Source of the DNA: Mesorhizobium sp. LSHC420B00
Lineage (GTDB): Bacteria > Pseudomonadota > Alphaproteobacteria > Rhizobiales > Rhizobiaceae
Direction: 5' to 3'
DNA length: 35,694 bases
Assembly (NCBI RefSeq): GCF_000503055.1
Contig: NZ_AYVY01000018.1
Coordinates: forward strand, 33,066-68,759
Part shown: positions 1-8,539 of the stretch, piece after piece
How positions within the stretch are numbered: the stretch's first letter is position 1
Layout: each line of letters begins with the position of its first letter
Notes under the pieces: generated by a model
Told to the model about the DNA's origin: nothing
Databases searched by the model: none
The model's input: the letters and a program-made list of their open reading frames with translations, nothing else
Made by a program: the position numbers and the translations under genes

Positions 1-1025
1 CGCTTCTCATCCGAGACGACGGCGAGGTCGAGGACCTTCTGCAATTCGGCAGCATGCCGGAACGACGGTTCGGCCTGGACACCGTTGCGCACTGCATCGA
101 CGAAGCGCTGGTAGTTGGTCTGCACCGTTCCGGTGTCCAGAACTTGCCATTTGGCGTTCTCGACGTCTTCGCCGATGCAGGCTTTCAGCTCTGAGCCGGT
201 CAGATTGTGCACGACTTCGATGCCGCCCTTGTCGCCGTAGATGCGCAGACGGAGTTCGTTCAAATGGCCGGTCGCCCAGCGGCTGGCATGGACGACGCCG
301 AAGGCGCCATTGCTGAAATCCAGCGACATCGTGAAACTGTCATTGGCGTCGAGCCCGTACTCGCCGATGCGGTTGCCGGGCGCCTTGTCGAAGGATCTCA
401 GCCGGCAGAACACATGGTCGATATCGAGCGCCGCGCCATAGCTGGCGAAATCGAGGATGTGGATGCCGACGTCGCCCAACACGCCATTGGAGCCATGGCC
501 GCGCGACAGCCGCCACAGCCATTTCGGATCGGTGCGCCAGTCGCCCCAGAACTTGGACACCAGCCAGCTCTGCAGATAGGACGCCTCGACATGCCTGACC
601 GTGCCGATCTCGCCGGCCAGCACCATGGCGCGCGCTCTCTGCAGCGGCGCGACGTTGCGATAGGTCAGGTTGACCATGTTGATGATGCCGGCCCGCTCGG
701 CGGCATTGGCCATCTCACTGGCCTTCTCGAAATTTTCGGCCAGCGGTTTCTCGCACAGCACCGGCTTGCCTGCCGCGATCAGCATCATGGTGGTCGGATG
801 GTGGATGCGATCCGGCGTCACGTTCGCCACCGCATCGAACTTGCCCCATGCCAGCGCCTCGTCCAACGACGCGAACCGGTTGGGGATACCGTAGATGTCC
901 GAAAACTTGTCGACACGCGTACGGTCGAGATCGACGGCGCCGATCAGTTCGACGCCCTCGATCTTGCCGAACTGCCTGGCGTGCTCCTCCGCCATCCAAC
1001 CGGTGCCGAGTATCAAGAGGCGCAT
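1..1025 (-). CDS. Gfo/Idh/MocA family oxidoreductase, 3' end missing
   Basis: Putative NAD(P)-dependent sugar or polyol dehydrogenase of the Gfo/Idh/MocA family, cytosolic. The frame is open from an ATG at 1025 to the left window edge (341 codons), so the last residues and stop lie outside. An N-terminal Rossmann motif GTGWMAEEH (residues 7-15) is followed by VDLDRTR and by the family's EKP motif at about residues 92-94 (LCEKPLAEN). The C-terminal half is the expected dimerisation/substrate domain, with GDVGIHILD near residue 180. It lies 55 bp downstream of the ThuA-family gene on the same strand, as in rhizobial thuAB operons, where ThuB is an oxidoreductase of this family that oxidises trehalose-type disaccharides. 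The pairing suggests a 3-keto-disaccharide role, but the substrate cannot be read from the sequence. Confidence 0.9.
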   Translation of the reverse strand, partial: MRLLILGTGWMAEEHARQFGKIEGVELIGAVDLDRTRVDKFSDIYGIPNRFASLDEALAWGKFDAVANVTPDRIHHPTTMMLIAAGKPVLCEKPLAENFEKASEMANAAERAGIINMVNLTYRNVAPLQRARAMVLAGEIGTVRHVEASYLQSWLVSKFWGDWRTDPKWLWRLSRGHGSNGVLGDVGIHILDFASYGAALDIDHVFCRLRSFDKAPGNRIGEYGLDANDSFTMSLDFSNGAFGVVHASRWATGHLNELRLRIYGDKGGIEVVHNLTGSELKACIGEDVENAKWQVLDTGTVQTNYQRFVDAVRNGVQAEPSFRHAAELQKVLDLAVVSDEK

Positions 1026-1080
1026 GATTCTTATCCTTAGGACAGGGCTTTATCTTCTTGTTCGACCATGGATTTGTGGT

Positions 1081-1866
1081 CTAGCGAAAGCCGGCTTCGC
1101 CGGCGGAATGAAGTTTTCCGCCGCGCTCGACGATCGGCTCGAGCGCCTTTTCCGCCGGCACGTTCGGCGCATCGAGGATGGCCGGATTGGAGCCGAGCGG
1201 GTTGTGCGCCCATTTCACCGCATTGCGCAGCACCTTGTGGACGTTGGCATCGTGATAGGTCGGATAGGTCTCGTGGCCGGGCCTGAAATAGAAGATGTTG
1301 CCGGCGCCGCGGCGATAGGTCAGCCCCGACCGGAACACTTCGCCGCCCTGGAACCACGAGATGAACACGGTCTCGAGCGGCTCCGGCACGGCGAACTGCT
1401 CGCCATACATCTCCTCGTTCTCGAGCTCGAAATACTCGCCGATCCCGGCTGCGATCGGGTGGTTGGGGCTGGTCACCCAAAGCCGCTCGCGCTCGCCCGC
1501 CTCGCGCCATTTCAGCGTACAGGGCGTGCCCATCAGCTTCTTGAAAATCTTCGAGAAATGGCCGGAATGGAGAACGATCAGCCCCATGCCCTCCCAGACA
1601 CGGCGCGCCACGCGCTCGACCACTTCGTCGGCGACGGCGCCATGGTCCTTGTGCCCCCACCACAGCAAGACATCGGTCTCGGCCAGACGGTCGGCCGGCA
1701 GCCCATGCTCCGGCTGCTCCAGGGTTGCCCACGACACCGAAATCTCGGGGTCGAGCTTCAGCGCATTGGCAATCGTCGCGTGCATGCCCTCGGGATAGAT
1801 GCCGGCGACCACCTCATTGGTTCGCTCATGGATATTCTCGCCCCAAACGACAGCGCGTATTGTCAT
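1081..1866 (-). CDS. ThuA family (trehalose utilization) protein
   Basis: 261-aa cytosolic protein of the ThuA family, a class I glutamine-amidotransferase-like fold linked in rhizobia to trehalose, maltitol and sucrose use. The N-terminus VVWGENIHE, the segment YPEGMHATIA and WWGHKDHGAVADEVVERV are family features, and LIVLHSGHFSKIF and FYFRPGHETYPTYHD follow. Length is typical. The ATG at 1866 has a good Shine-Dalgarno sequence (AGAGGA) a few bases upstream. The Gfo/Idh/MocA gene follows on the same strand, so the two probably form an operon. No transporter of a thuEFGK type is visible here, so whether this is the orthologue of S. meliloti ThuA or a paralogue with another substrate is open. 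Confidence 0.88.
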   Translation of the reverse strand: MTIRAVVWGENIHERTNEVVAGIYPEGMHATIANALKLDPEISVSWATLEQPEHGLPADRLAETDVLLWWGHKDHGAVADEVVERVARRVWEGMGLIVLHSGHFSKIFKKLMGTPCTLKWREAGERERLWVTSPNHPIAAGIGEYFELENEEMYGEQFAVPEPLETVFISWFQGGEVFRSGLTYRRGAGNIFYFRPGHETYPTYHDANVHKVLRNAVKWAHNPLGSNPAILDAPNVPAEKALEPIVERGGKLHSAGEAGFR

Positions 1867-2062
1867 GATGTCCTCTTGATTGTTTGAAGCTGGAGCCGCC
1901 CGACCGGTCAGTCATAATATCCCCGGCCGGGAATGAAAACCGTTTCGCGGCCGGCTGCTGACAATCTGTTGGAAATCGGGCGGGAAAGTCCACGCGGCAA
2001 AACCAGCGATGCCGGCGCTGTTCCCGCCGACATCTCACATGTTTGCGCTGCCTGCGAATAAC

Positions 2063-3649
2063 CTAAGCGCCGCGGCCCTCTTGGGCGACGCGTGTCAGCG
2101 GCTTCGACAGCCGCGGCACCACGACAAGGCGCTTGATCTTGCCTTTCTTGTAGGCGGCGAGGAAGCGGGCATAGTCCTTGAAGACGACGCAGCCATTGGA
2201 TTCGGCGCGGCCGCCGCGCAGCATGTAGGTGTGGGCGAGCAGGCCGTCGCGGCCATATTTGTTGCTGCCGCTGGCAGGGGTGAGACGCAGTGCCTCGACG
2301 CCGTGGAAGCGCGATTCCCGCAGCGTCAGATTGTAGGTGTCGGGCGGCGTCGGACCGACATTCTTCTTGTGAACGTAGCGCGGCTGGTCGACCATCGAAC
2401 CGTATCCCGAATGTGCCTCCAGCCGCGAGCCGTCGGGCATATAGACGGTCTTGGCCGAGATGTCGTAGACGGCCACGCCGCTGCCCATGCCAGGCGTGGT
2501 GAACAGGTTCCTGAAGGCCCCGCCGAGTCCGCCGGAAGGCATGTCGGGCTTGGCATAGGCCAGCATGTCGCCGCCCTGCGTCTTCGACCGTTTGCCCGGC
2601 TTGCCCGACACGGCCGGCACTGCCGCTTGTGACGAATTGCGAGGCGACAGGCTGCCGGGTTGCGTCTCGACCGGCGGAGCATCGGCCGTCTGGACCTTGC
2701 TCGCCCTGGATGCCTGGGTCTTCGATGCCTGGGCCTTGGATGCCTGGGGCGGCTCCGTTTTTGCTGCCTGATCCTTTGGCGTCCGGTCTTTCGGCGCCCG
2801 GTCTTTCGAGGCTTGAGTCTGGGGCGCCGGCTGATCGATGACCGCCCGCGGACGCAGCGTCGGCAGCGGAATGCTGTCGGGCATGTCGTCCTGCGGCGGC
2901 AGCGAGGCCAACTGGACCTCAGGTTCTTGCGGCTCTTGTGAAGCCGCGGGCTCGCTTGCCATGACGGCTGCCGGGAGCACGTCGATCATCTGCTCCGGCA
3001 ACGTATTCGCCAGCGCCAGCGCCAGGCGCGACGAGCGTTCGATCTCCGCCACCGCCGGCCCGAAGCGCACCGATGGCGGGCCGTTCGGGTCGGGTATGCG
3101 TACCGGCTCGGCGAACCGGGCATCGGCCGGCAGGCTGGCGAGCATGACGGGTGAGCCGGAGGAGGCACGGGCAAAGGCAGCGGCAAGCTTTTGCGGCGAC
3201 AGCGCGGCTTTGGCCACCACGTCGTCGAAGCTGGATTGCCGCGATGCATCGGCGACAAGCGGCACGGTATTGCGCTTGAGACGCGCCGATTTTCCCTGGT
3301 GAACGAAGTTCGACGCCGACCGCAGGCAGTTGGCATCGCATCCGTGCTGCAGCAACTGGGCCGACAGCGCTGCGTTTGCCGCGGCCCATGTCGGGGCCTG
3401 CGCCTTTGCAAGGCTGCGGCGAGGATCGGCGAGCGCGATGGTGCGCGGCGCGAGCAGGCTTTGCGGGAGACCGTTGGAAGCGGCGGTGAGCGAGGTTCCC
3501 ATCGAATAAAGGCCGGCCAAGGTCGCCACCGACCATAAAGCAATGGCTGCGCCGACGGCCGGAACCGCGACCCAGCGCAGGCCGGGCCTCATCGAAGTCA
3601 ATCCAGTTGCAGGACTGTCACCCCGGGTTTTCGCACTTACAAACGCCAT
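2063..3649 (-). CDS. DUF2778 / Tlde1-like domain protein with repeat linker
   Basis: 528-aa protein with a single N-terminal membrane segment (about residues 26-50), so probably anchored in the inner membrane with the rest in the periplasm. A long low-complexity linker rich in A, P, Q, K and S follows; around residues 270-320 it contains short repeats of the KDRAPKDRTPKDQ and QASKAQASK type, encoded by 15-bp DNA repeats. The C-terminal 150 residues are a DUF2778 domain ending in HTYMLRGGRAESNGCVVF, which has the His...Ser-x-Gly-Cys pattern of L,D-transpeptidase-like enzymes. DUF2778 is the family of Tlde1, a Salmonella type VI effector acting on peptidoglycan tetrapeptides. No type VI genes are visible here, so a housekeeping cell-wall role is as likely. 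Monocistronic. Confidence 0.88.
   Translation of the reverse strand: MAFVSAKTRGDSPATGLTSMRPGLRWVAVPAVGAAIALWSVATLAGLYSMGTSLTAASNGLPQSLLAPRTIALADPRRSLAKAQAPTWAAANAALSAQLLQHGCDANCLRSASNFVHQGKSARLKRNTVPLVADASRQSSFDDVVAKAALSPQKLAAAFARASSGSPVMLASLPADARFAEPVRIPDPNGPPSVRFGPAVAEIERSSRLALALANTLPEQMIDVLPAAVMASEPAASQEPQEPEVQLASLPPQDDMPDSIPLPTLRPRAVIDQPAPQTQASKDRAPKDRTPKDQAAKTEPPQASKAQASKTQASRASKVQTADAPPVETQPGSLSPRNSSQAAVPAVSGKPGKRSKTQGGDMLAYAKPDMPSGGLGGAFRNLFTTPGMGSGVAVYDISAKTVYMPDGSRLEAHSGYGSMVDQPRYVHKKNVGPTPPDTYNLTLRESRFHGVEALRLTPASGSNKYGRDGLLAHTYMLRGGRAESNGCVVFKDYARFLAAYKKGKIKRLVVVPRLSKPLTRVAQEGRGA
2709..2815. repeat. 15-bp in-gene tandem repeats
   Basis: Within the DUF2778 gene, three 15-bp units beginning GATGCCTGG run 2709-2753, and two units of the form GGCGYCCGGTCTTTC run 2778-2807. 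The unit is a multiple of three, so changes in copy number only lengthen or shorten the disordered linker. Confidence 0.8.
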
Positions 3650-4032
3650 TCAACCACTCTCAATCGGCCGTTGCCGGCTAGCGGATTTCGCAGCCGTGAC
3701 ATTCACAGTTCGCCTGGTGCCCCCAGCACACTTCGCGTCTGTTGCCGATTGATTCAAAAGATGGACAAAGTTGGTTAACCAATCCCTCTACCGACCGCCG
3801 ATTGGGCGACGGTCACACCGAAAAACGCCCTCCAAAACCTGCATAGTTGGCAAAACTGCCCTCCAATGATGACTTTGCTGCCCGTTTTTGTCGGCCGAGT
3901 CAAGAAAGCGAAATGACTAGACCTTGCTGGGCGGAGTCGGCGACGGCTGCCAAAGTGAAGCCAGGCCGACCAGAATCGCGCCGCCGGCAGCCGCCGCCAT
4001 CAAGCCCCGGCGATCGGTCGAACTGGCGATTA

Positions 4033-4060
4033 TCGACCTGCCACTTGTCGACCTGCCACT
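4033..4060. repeat. 13-bp direct repeat
   Basis: TCGACCTGCCACT occurs at 4033-4045 and again at 4048-4060, a 15-bp period. Intergenic, function unknown, possibly a slippage product. Confidence 0.75.
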
Positions 4061-4150
4061 CGGGCGAATGAACGATTAACGTCCGGGAATTCAGGATAGC
4101 GGCAAGACGTTTGCTGCTCAGCGCTGGAACGGAATACCCAGCACCTCAAG

Positions 4151-4195
4151 CAAATTCCAGGAAAAGTGTGAAACGGTTTTCCGCCCGGAAAACGA
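4151..4195. repeat. Rhizobial intergenic repeat with hairpin
   Basis: The segment with TTCCAGGAAAAGTGTGAAAC followed by GGTTTTCCG resembles a short repeat I recall as very common between genes in Mesorhizobium and relatives. It includes an inverted repeat, GTTTTCCG (4176-4183) and CGGAAAAC (4186-4193). It ends about 10 bp beyond the methyltransferase stop codon and could act as its mRNA 3' structure. The family assignment is from memory, not from a search. Confidence 0.6.
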
Positions 4196-4203
4196 TGAAC
4201 CGT

Positions 4204-5016
4204 TCAGACCACAGCCATGATTATGTGAGCCTGGATTTTGGCAGCAACCCCGCCGCTGCCATGCCTGTCTGCAATCGCGGCTGCGGCGTAGTCGGTTGCA
4301 GCATCCAGTTTTCCCGCCTCCCTGGCCTCGATTTCGTTGCGAAGGAGAGTGCCCTGGCAATAAGCAACGGCCGGAAGGCGCGGCGAGGAGGCACGGCTTT
4401 GTTCGGCCCTCGTCTCGATCACCACACCGGAAAAACCTGCGTCCTCCAGTTCGCGGCGGATCAGTGCCGTATCGTGGTAGCCATGCGGCGTGCGGGCCAG
4501 AAAGCGCGGCGGATCGTTCGGAAAAATCCGCGCCAGAGCATTCGTCACATCGTCGGCAAATACATTCTCCTCGATGCGATCCCATACGCTGAATAGGAAA
4601 TGTCCGCCAGGCTTCAGAACTCGCCGGGCTTCGCGGTAGGCAGATGAGCGGTTGGGAAAGAACATCGCACCGAACTGACAACAAACGAGATCGAAGGCCG
4701 CATTTTCAAACGGCAGCGCCAGAGCATCGGCCTGGCGCCATTCGATGCGATCGTCGGGAGCTTGCCGCGAAGCGGCGTAGTCGAGCATCGGCTGGTTGAG
4801 GTCGGTTACGACATAGCTTGCACCGGAGGACAGTTTTGGCGCCAATGCGCGGGTCACAACACCGGTGCCCGCGGCGGTTTCCAGAACGGCCCTGGGCGAC
4901 AAGGACGCGGCCCGTCGTGCAAGATCTGCGGCGAACGGCTCGAAAATCAACGGCACCATATAGCGGTCGTAGTTTTCCGGAATCGAGCCAGCGAACACCT
5001 TGTCCGTTTCCAACAT
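4204..5016 (-). CDS. Class I SAM-dependent methyltransferase
   Basis: 270-aa soluble methyltransferase of the UbiE/Methyltransf_11 type. Motif I is VLETAAGTGVVTRAL (about residues 44-58), followed by VVTDLNQPML (acidic motif II), QADALALPFEN and RVLKPGGHFLFSVWD. The N-terminus (FAGSIPENYDRYMVPLIFEPFAADLA) matches small-molecule methyltransferases. The substrate is not predictable. It is a single gene, divergent from the cupin-like gene at 5205. The ATG at 5016 was chosen because it gives the usual N-terminus; upstream sequence AGCAATG carries a weak ribosome-binding site (GGGGGATAG). Confidence 0.88.
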   Translation of the reverse strand: MLETDKVFAGSIPENYDRYMVPLIFEPFAADLARRAASLSPRAVLETAAGTGVVTRALAPKLSSGASYVVTDLNQPMLDYAASRQAPDDRIEWRQADALALPFENAAFDLVCCQFGAMFFPNRSSAYREARRVLKPGGHFLFSVWDRIEENVFADDVTNALARIFPNDPPRFLARTPHGYHDTALIRRELEDAGFSGVVIETRAEQSRASSPRLPAVAYCQGTLLRNEIEAREAGKLDAATDYAAAAIADRHGSGGVAAKIQAHIIMAVV

Positions 5017-5204
5017 TGCTATCCCCCGCCGTCCGTTTTATGGCTCGTCAGCATAGCATGGAATTGTCTGTTTTTCGGTCGCATTCGACCGAGCGGCGGT
5101 TCGCTCATGGACCCTCCGAAACGGCGTTCTGCAGTTATCTGCAAATGTGCTAACATAGAGTGGCCATGCACATTGGTGCGCGGCCAACATAATGGGAGGA
5201 CGCG

Positions 5205-5627
5205 ATGAAAACCATAAATCGCAGGTCTGCAATTGCGCTCGGCGTGACGGCGGCCGCGGTAACGCCTTTGTTCACGCTGGCGGCAGCTGCAAAGGCCAAG
5301 AAATACGGCCCGAAGGAAGGCAGGGAAATAGCCCCCGGCGTCAGGGTAGTTGAGGTCGGCACCGGCAATTCCGATATCCCCGCCTACAAGAGCATCTCAA
5401 TTGTCGATGTGGTCTTTCAGCCGGGAGCAGCCGCTCCCGCAATGGTAATGGACAACGACATGGTATGTACCATTGCCGCCGGTGAATTCACGATCAAGAA
5501 AGCCGACAAGCAATTCAAGCTCAAGGAAGGTGACATGTATACCTGCTCCAAGGGCAAGACCGAGGCGGCAGCCAACACCAGCAAGGTGGTCGGCATCCAC
5601 CGCATCGCCGTCTTGATACCTGCCTAG
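5205..5627 (+). CDS. Exported small cupin-like protein (Tat signal)
   Basis: 140-aa protein with a twin-arginine-like signal peptide (NRRSAIALGVTAAAVTP, cleavage probably after the AAAAKA stretch). The mature part has a single beta-sandwich profile: SIVDVVFQPGAAAPAMVM, then CTIAAGEFTIKK and LKEGDMYTCSKG, resembling a cupin, though the usual metal-binding His pair is not evident. A strong ribosome-binding site (GGGAGGA) precedes the ATG at 5205. It stands alone and ends in a clear terminator. Function unknown; periplasmic location is inferred from the signal. Confidence 0.82.
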   Translation: MKTINRRSAIALGVTAAAVTPLFTLAAAAKAKKYGPKEGREIAPGVRVVEVGTGNSDIPAYKSISIVDVVFQPGAAAPAMVMDNDMVCTIAAGEFTIKKADKQFKLKEGDMYTCSKGKTEAAANTSKVVGIHRIAVLIPA

Positions 5628-5649
5628 CGCATGCCAACGAAAACCGGCC

Positions 5650-5680
5650 CGCGTCCTCGTCCGGGACGCGAGCCTTTTTG
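5650..5680 (+). terminator. Rho-independent terminator after the cupin-like gene
   Basis: Stem CGCGTCC (5650-5656) pairs with GGACGCG (5664-5670) over a 7-base loop, followed by AGCCTTTTTG. It lies 22 bp after the stop codon at 5627. Confidence 0.75.
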
Positions 5681-5825
5681 ATGATGTTCGTGGCGGTTTC
5701 TCTCTCGGTCCGCTTTGCAAGTGTGCGTTTATATTAGAGATCACGCAAGTTTCTGGATCACTGCCGGCCGGTATGCGCCCTGCATTGGCGGATTAGCAAT
5801 CCGGCAGCGCGCTGAGCGTTTGGCT

Positions 5826-6422
5826 TCACGAAACGGCTCGGTGCTCTTCCCGGGCAGCCTCCCAGACCTCGCGCGCCGCGTCTGCATTCAGTGCCGCAAT
5901 TCCCAGCCCGACGATCAGATCCGGCCATGCCGAGCGCCATAGGAAGGCGGTCACCAGTCCGGCCAGTATGATCGCGATGTTGGCGACGGCGTCGTTGCGG
6001 GCCGAGAGGAATGCCGCCCTGGTAAGACTGCCGCTGTGGTGGCGGTAGCGCGCCAGCATGTAGGCGCATGACAGGTTGACCGCCAAGGCGCCCAACCCCG
6101 CCAGCGTCAGGGCCGTTGGCTGCGGCGGCACCGGCATGTTGAACTTTTCCCACGCGGTCCACAGCGTCGCCAGGCCCGGCACCAAAAGGATAAGTGCCAG
6201 CGCCATGCCGACCCGCGAGCGGGCACGCAGCGACCATCCCATGGCGAGCAGTATCAGGAGGTTGACCGAGGCATCTTCCAGGAAATCGACGCTGTCGGCG
6301 AACAGCGACACCGAGCCGATCGCCAGCGCCACGGCGAATTCAATGCCGAAATAACCGAGGTTCAGCAGCGCGACGACAAGCACCACCCGGCGAAGGCCGT
6401 CCGACGTAATGGCTTGCTGCAT
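5826..6422 (-). CDS. Cation diffusion facilitator-type transporter
   Basis: 198-aa integral membrane protein, about six helices. LLNLGYFGIEFAVALAIGSV followed by SLFADSVDFLEDA is the CDF TM1-TM2 signature with the metal-site DxxxD pattern, and ARNDAVANIAIILAGL carries the NDxxxN motif of TM5. It ends soon after TM6 (WPDLIVGLGIAAL), so it lacks the large cytoplasmic C-terminal domain of YiiP-type exporters. A longer frame opens at 6503, but the ATG at 6422 is preferred because of an upstream GGGACAG and the normal family N-terminus. It is divergent from the small exported protein at 6536 and forms the left edge of the copper island. The metal is not predictable. Confidence 0.87.
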   Translation of the reverse strand: MQQAITSDGLRRVVLVVALLNLGYFGIEFAVALAIGSVSLFADSVDFLEDASVNLLILLAMGWSLRARSRVGMALALILLVPGLATLWTAWEKFNMPVPPQPTALTLAGLGALAVNLSCAYMLARYRHHSGSLTRAAFLSARNDAVANIAIILAGLVTAFLWRSAWPDLIVGLGIAALNADAAREVWEAAREEHRAVS

Positions 6423-6535
6423 GGTCTGTCCCGATGTGATGGTGTTGATGTTATTGCTGGCCGCCCCGGCTCTCGATGGTCTCGATCTCGCAGGGGCTTG
6501 CAAAAACCGCTATTTGAGGCCAGCCTAGGCCGAAC

Positions 6536-6943
6536 ATGGCACGTCTGTCACCAAAACACCTCCTGACTATGCTGCTCGCGGTCCTCGTGATCGCCGGGTT
6601 CAGCCTGTCCGCCGCTCAGGCTGCCGTCATGTCGGCCAGGATGGCGATCGACAGCCGCATGACCATGGCCGCAGATGCCGGCACCACCGACGCCGACATG
6701 GCCAAGATGGCCGATGCCAAGGGCGGCGACTGCAGCGCTTGCCTCAAGAGCTCGGCCGACAACGACAAACCGATGCAATGTGCGCCGACCTGCGTCGCAC
6801 CGGTTCTGGCGGTGCTGCCGGAAGCTCTCCCCGTGACGGGACTGCTGCGGGCAGAGCTGCCGCCGGCGCTTCCCGCCGCGTTCCTGCACGGGCGAAGTCT
6901 GTTGCCCGAGCCATTCCCTCCAAGACCCAGCGCTCTCGTCTGA
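6536..6943 (+). CDS. Small exported Cys/Met-rich protein, unknown function
   Basis: 135-aa protein with a clear Sec-type signal peptide (LLTMLLAVLVIAGFSLSAAQ then AA). The mature region begins with many methionines (VMSARMAIDSRMTMAADAG, MAKMADAKGG) and two cysteine pairs, CSAC and CAPTC, separated by about 16 residues, and ends with a Pro-rich tail. Met and Cys of this kind often bind Cu(I), and the multicopper oxidase gene follows 131 bp downstream, so a periplasmic copper-binding role is inferred. No family was recognised. The start at 6536 has only a weak ribosome-binding site; an in-frame ATG at 6569 is possible but would shorten the signal peptide. Confidence 0.65.
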   Translation: MARLSPKHLLTMLLAVLVIAGFSLSAAQAAVMSARMAIDSRMTMAADAGTTDADMAKMADAKGGDCSACLKSSADNDKPMQCAPTCVAPVLAVLPEALPVTGLLRAELPPALPAAFLHGRSLLPEPFPPRPSALV

Positions 6944-7074
6944 CGCCGTTTCTGCCGTTTCCGCGGCTGATTGGCGGCGTTTGATCGTCCGGCTGCGCAC
7001 AATGCGCAGCGGGCGCGGCAGCAATCCAATCGACGTAGCGACGTTCGCCGTCGGTTACCGCAGGGGTCACAAGG

Positions 7075-8511
7075 GTGAATTCCGTTTCAAGTCCGTTCAT
7101 AACGCGCCGCAAATTCCTGTTTGCGGCAGCCAGCATTGCCGCCTCCGTGCCGATCCGCCCTGCACTGGCGCTGGCTACCGGCGAACACCGGATCAGGGTG
7201 GCGCCAGGCCAGGCACGGCTCACCGGCCCCGATGGTCCGCGCACTCCGGTATGGGCCTATGATGGCACGGTCCCCGGCCCGACACTGCGCTTGCGCCAGG
7301 GGCGGCCCGCTCGCATCATCGTCGAGAACGGACTGGGCGAGGACACCACGGTTCACTGGCACGGCATCCGGCTGCCGAACGCGATGGACGGCGTGCCGGG
7401 ATTGACCCAACCGCCGATCAGGCCGGGCGAAAATTTCGTGTACGAGTTCACCCCGCCCGATGCCGGCACCTTCTGGTACCATCCGCATGCCGACAGCCTG
7501 GTTCAGCTTGGCCGTGGCCTTGCAGGCGCACTGATCGTCGAGGAAGCCGAACCGGTCGCGGTCGACCGCGAGCTTCTATGGCTGCTGCAGGACTGGCGGC
7601 TCACCAAGGATGGGCAAATCGCTGCCGGCTTCGGCAACATGATGGATGCAGCGATGTCGGGCCGCGTCGGCAATGTCGTCACCGTCAACGGTGCACCGCC
7701 GGCCGACCTGACCGTGAAGGCCGGCGAGCGCGTCAGGTTGCGGCTGGCCAATGCGTCACTCGCTCGCATCATGGCTTTGCGTTTCGAAGGCCACCGTCCG
7801 GTCATCGTCGCCATCGACGGCCAGCCCTGCGACCCGCATGAGCCGGAGGGCGGACGCTTGGTGCTTGCGCCCGCCATGCGCATCGATGTCGTGCTCGACA
7901 TGCAGGGCGACCCGGGCAAGCGCTACGCGGTGATCGATGAGTTCTACGACGGCCTTGCCTACTCCCTGACCGCGCTCGCCTATGACGCCGGAGCACCGCT
8001 GCGCGATCATCCTCTCGATGCGCCGCTTCGCCTGCCGGCCAATCCGCTGCCGGCCCCCGACCTGGCCAAGGCCGAACGGCATGAGATCGTCCTGCAGGGC
8101 GGCATGATGGGCGGCGGCAAGCTGGCCGGCGTCGGCGGCATGATGAGCATGGCGATGCCCGGCATGAACGGCGCCGCCGCCTGGGCAATCAACGGCATGT
8201 CGATGACCGGCGACGGCCACGCGGGCATGGCGCCACAGTTCACGCTGGAACGCGGCGCCACCTGCCGTCTCACCATGCGCAACGAAACCGCATGGTGGCA
8301 CCCCATGCACGTTCACGGCTTCAGCCTGTCGGTGCTTTCGCGCAACGGCTCGCCGGTACCGCACCGGCAATGGCAGGACACGGTGCTGCTCGCCCCCAAG
8401 GACACGATCGAATGCGCCTTCGTTGCCGACAATCCCGGTGACTGGATGCTGCACTGCCATGTCGCCGATCACCAGATGGCCGGCCTGATGACAGTGTTCC
8501 GCGTGACCTGA
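7075..8511 (+). CDS. Multicopper oxidase, Tat-exported
   Basis: 478-aa periplasmic multicopper oxidase, probably oxidising Cu(I) or phenolic substrates with reduction of O2. A Tat signal (TRRKFLFAAASIAASV) opens the protein. The four copper-binding motifs are all present: HWHG (94-97), WYHPHAD (HPH at 136-138), HPMHVHG (409-415) and HCHVADHQM (460-468) with the T1 cysteine at 461 and axial Met 468. A Met/Gly-rich insertion (GGMMGGGKLAGVGGMMSMAM) near residues 342-361 resembles the Met-rich segments of CueO-like cuprous oxidases. Start is GTG at 7075, with AGGGG upstream. It is followed by the DUF411 gene 28 bp later, probably in one operon. Confidence 0.95.
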   Translation: MNSVSSPFITRRKFLFAAASIAASVPIRPALALATGEHRIRVAPGQARLTGPDGPRTPVWAYDGTVPGPTLRLRQGRPARIIVENGLGEDTTVHWHGIRLPNAMDGVPGLTQPPIRPGENFVYEFTPPDAGTFWYHPHADSLVQLGRGLAGALIVEEAEPVAVDRELLWLLQDWRLTKDGQIAAGFGNMMDAAMSGRVGNVVTVNGAPPADLTVKAGERVRLRLANASLARIMALRFEGHRPVIVAIDGQPCDPHEPEGGRLVLAPAMRIDVVLDMQGDPGKRYAVIDEFYDGLAYSLTALAYDAGAPLRDHPLDAPLRLPANPLPAPDLAKAERHEIVLQGGMMGGGKLAGVGGMMSMAMPGMNGAAAWAINGMSMTGDGHAGMAPQFTLERGATCRLTMRNETAWWHPMHVHGFSLSVLSRNGSPVPHRQWQDTVLLAPKDTIECAFVADNPGDWMLHCHVADHQMAGLMTVFRVT

Positions 8512-8539
8512 AAGTTTTGTCCAACCAAGGAGAACTGCA

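Larger units (their letters stand above)
3650..4203. other. 554-bp gene-free interval
   Basis: Lies between the 5' end of the DUF2778 gene and the 3' end of the methyltransferase gene, both on the minus strand. It should hold the DUF2778 promoter on the right of 3650, but no convincing -35/-10 pair was found. It contains a perfect 12-bp palindrome TTGGTTAACCAA at 3771-3782, a 13-bp direct repeat at 4033-4060 and a rhizobial palindromic repeat at 4151-4195. The open frame at 3847-4071 has no ribosome-binding site or recognisable composition and is not called. Confidence 0.6.

Noticed and set aside
3771..3782. TTGGTTAACCAA palindrome as a CtrA site
   Set aside because: It has the TTAA core but lacks the second TTAA at the required N7 spacing, so no assignment is made.
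3847..4071. Possible 74-codon gene in the long intergenic gap
   Set aside because: No ribosome-binding site, composition is biased to Arg and Ser, and it spans a direct repeat; no evidence of coding.
6992..7010. Hairpin GCTGCGC/GCGCAGC as a terminator before the multicopper oxidase
   Set aside because: A 7-bp stem is present but no T-run follows on either strand, so it is not called a terminator.
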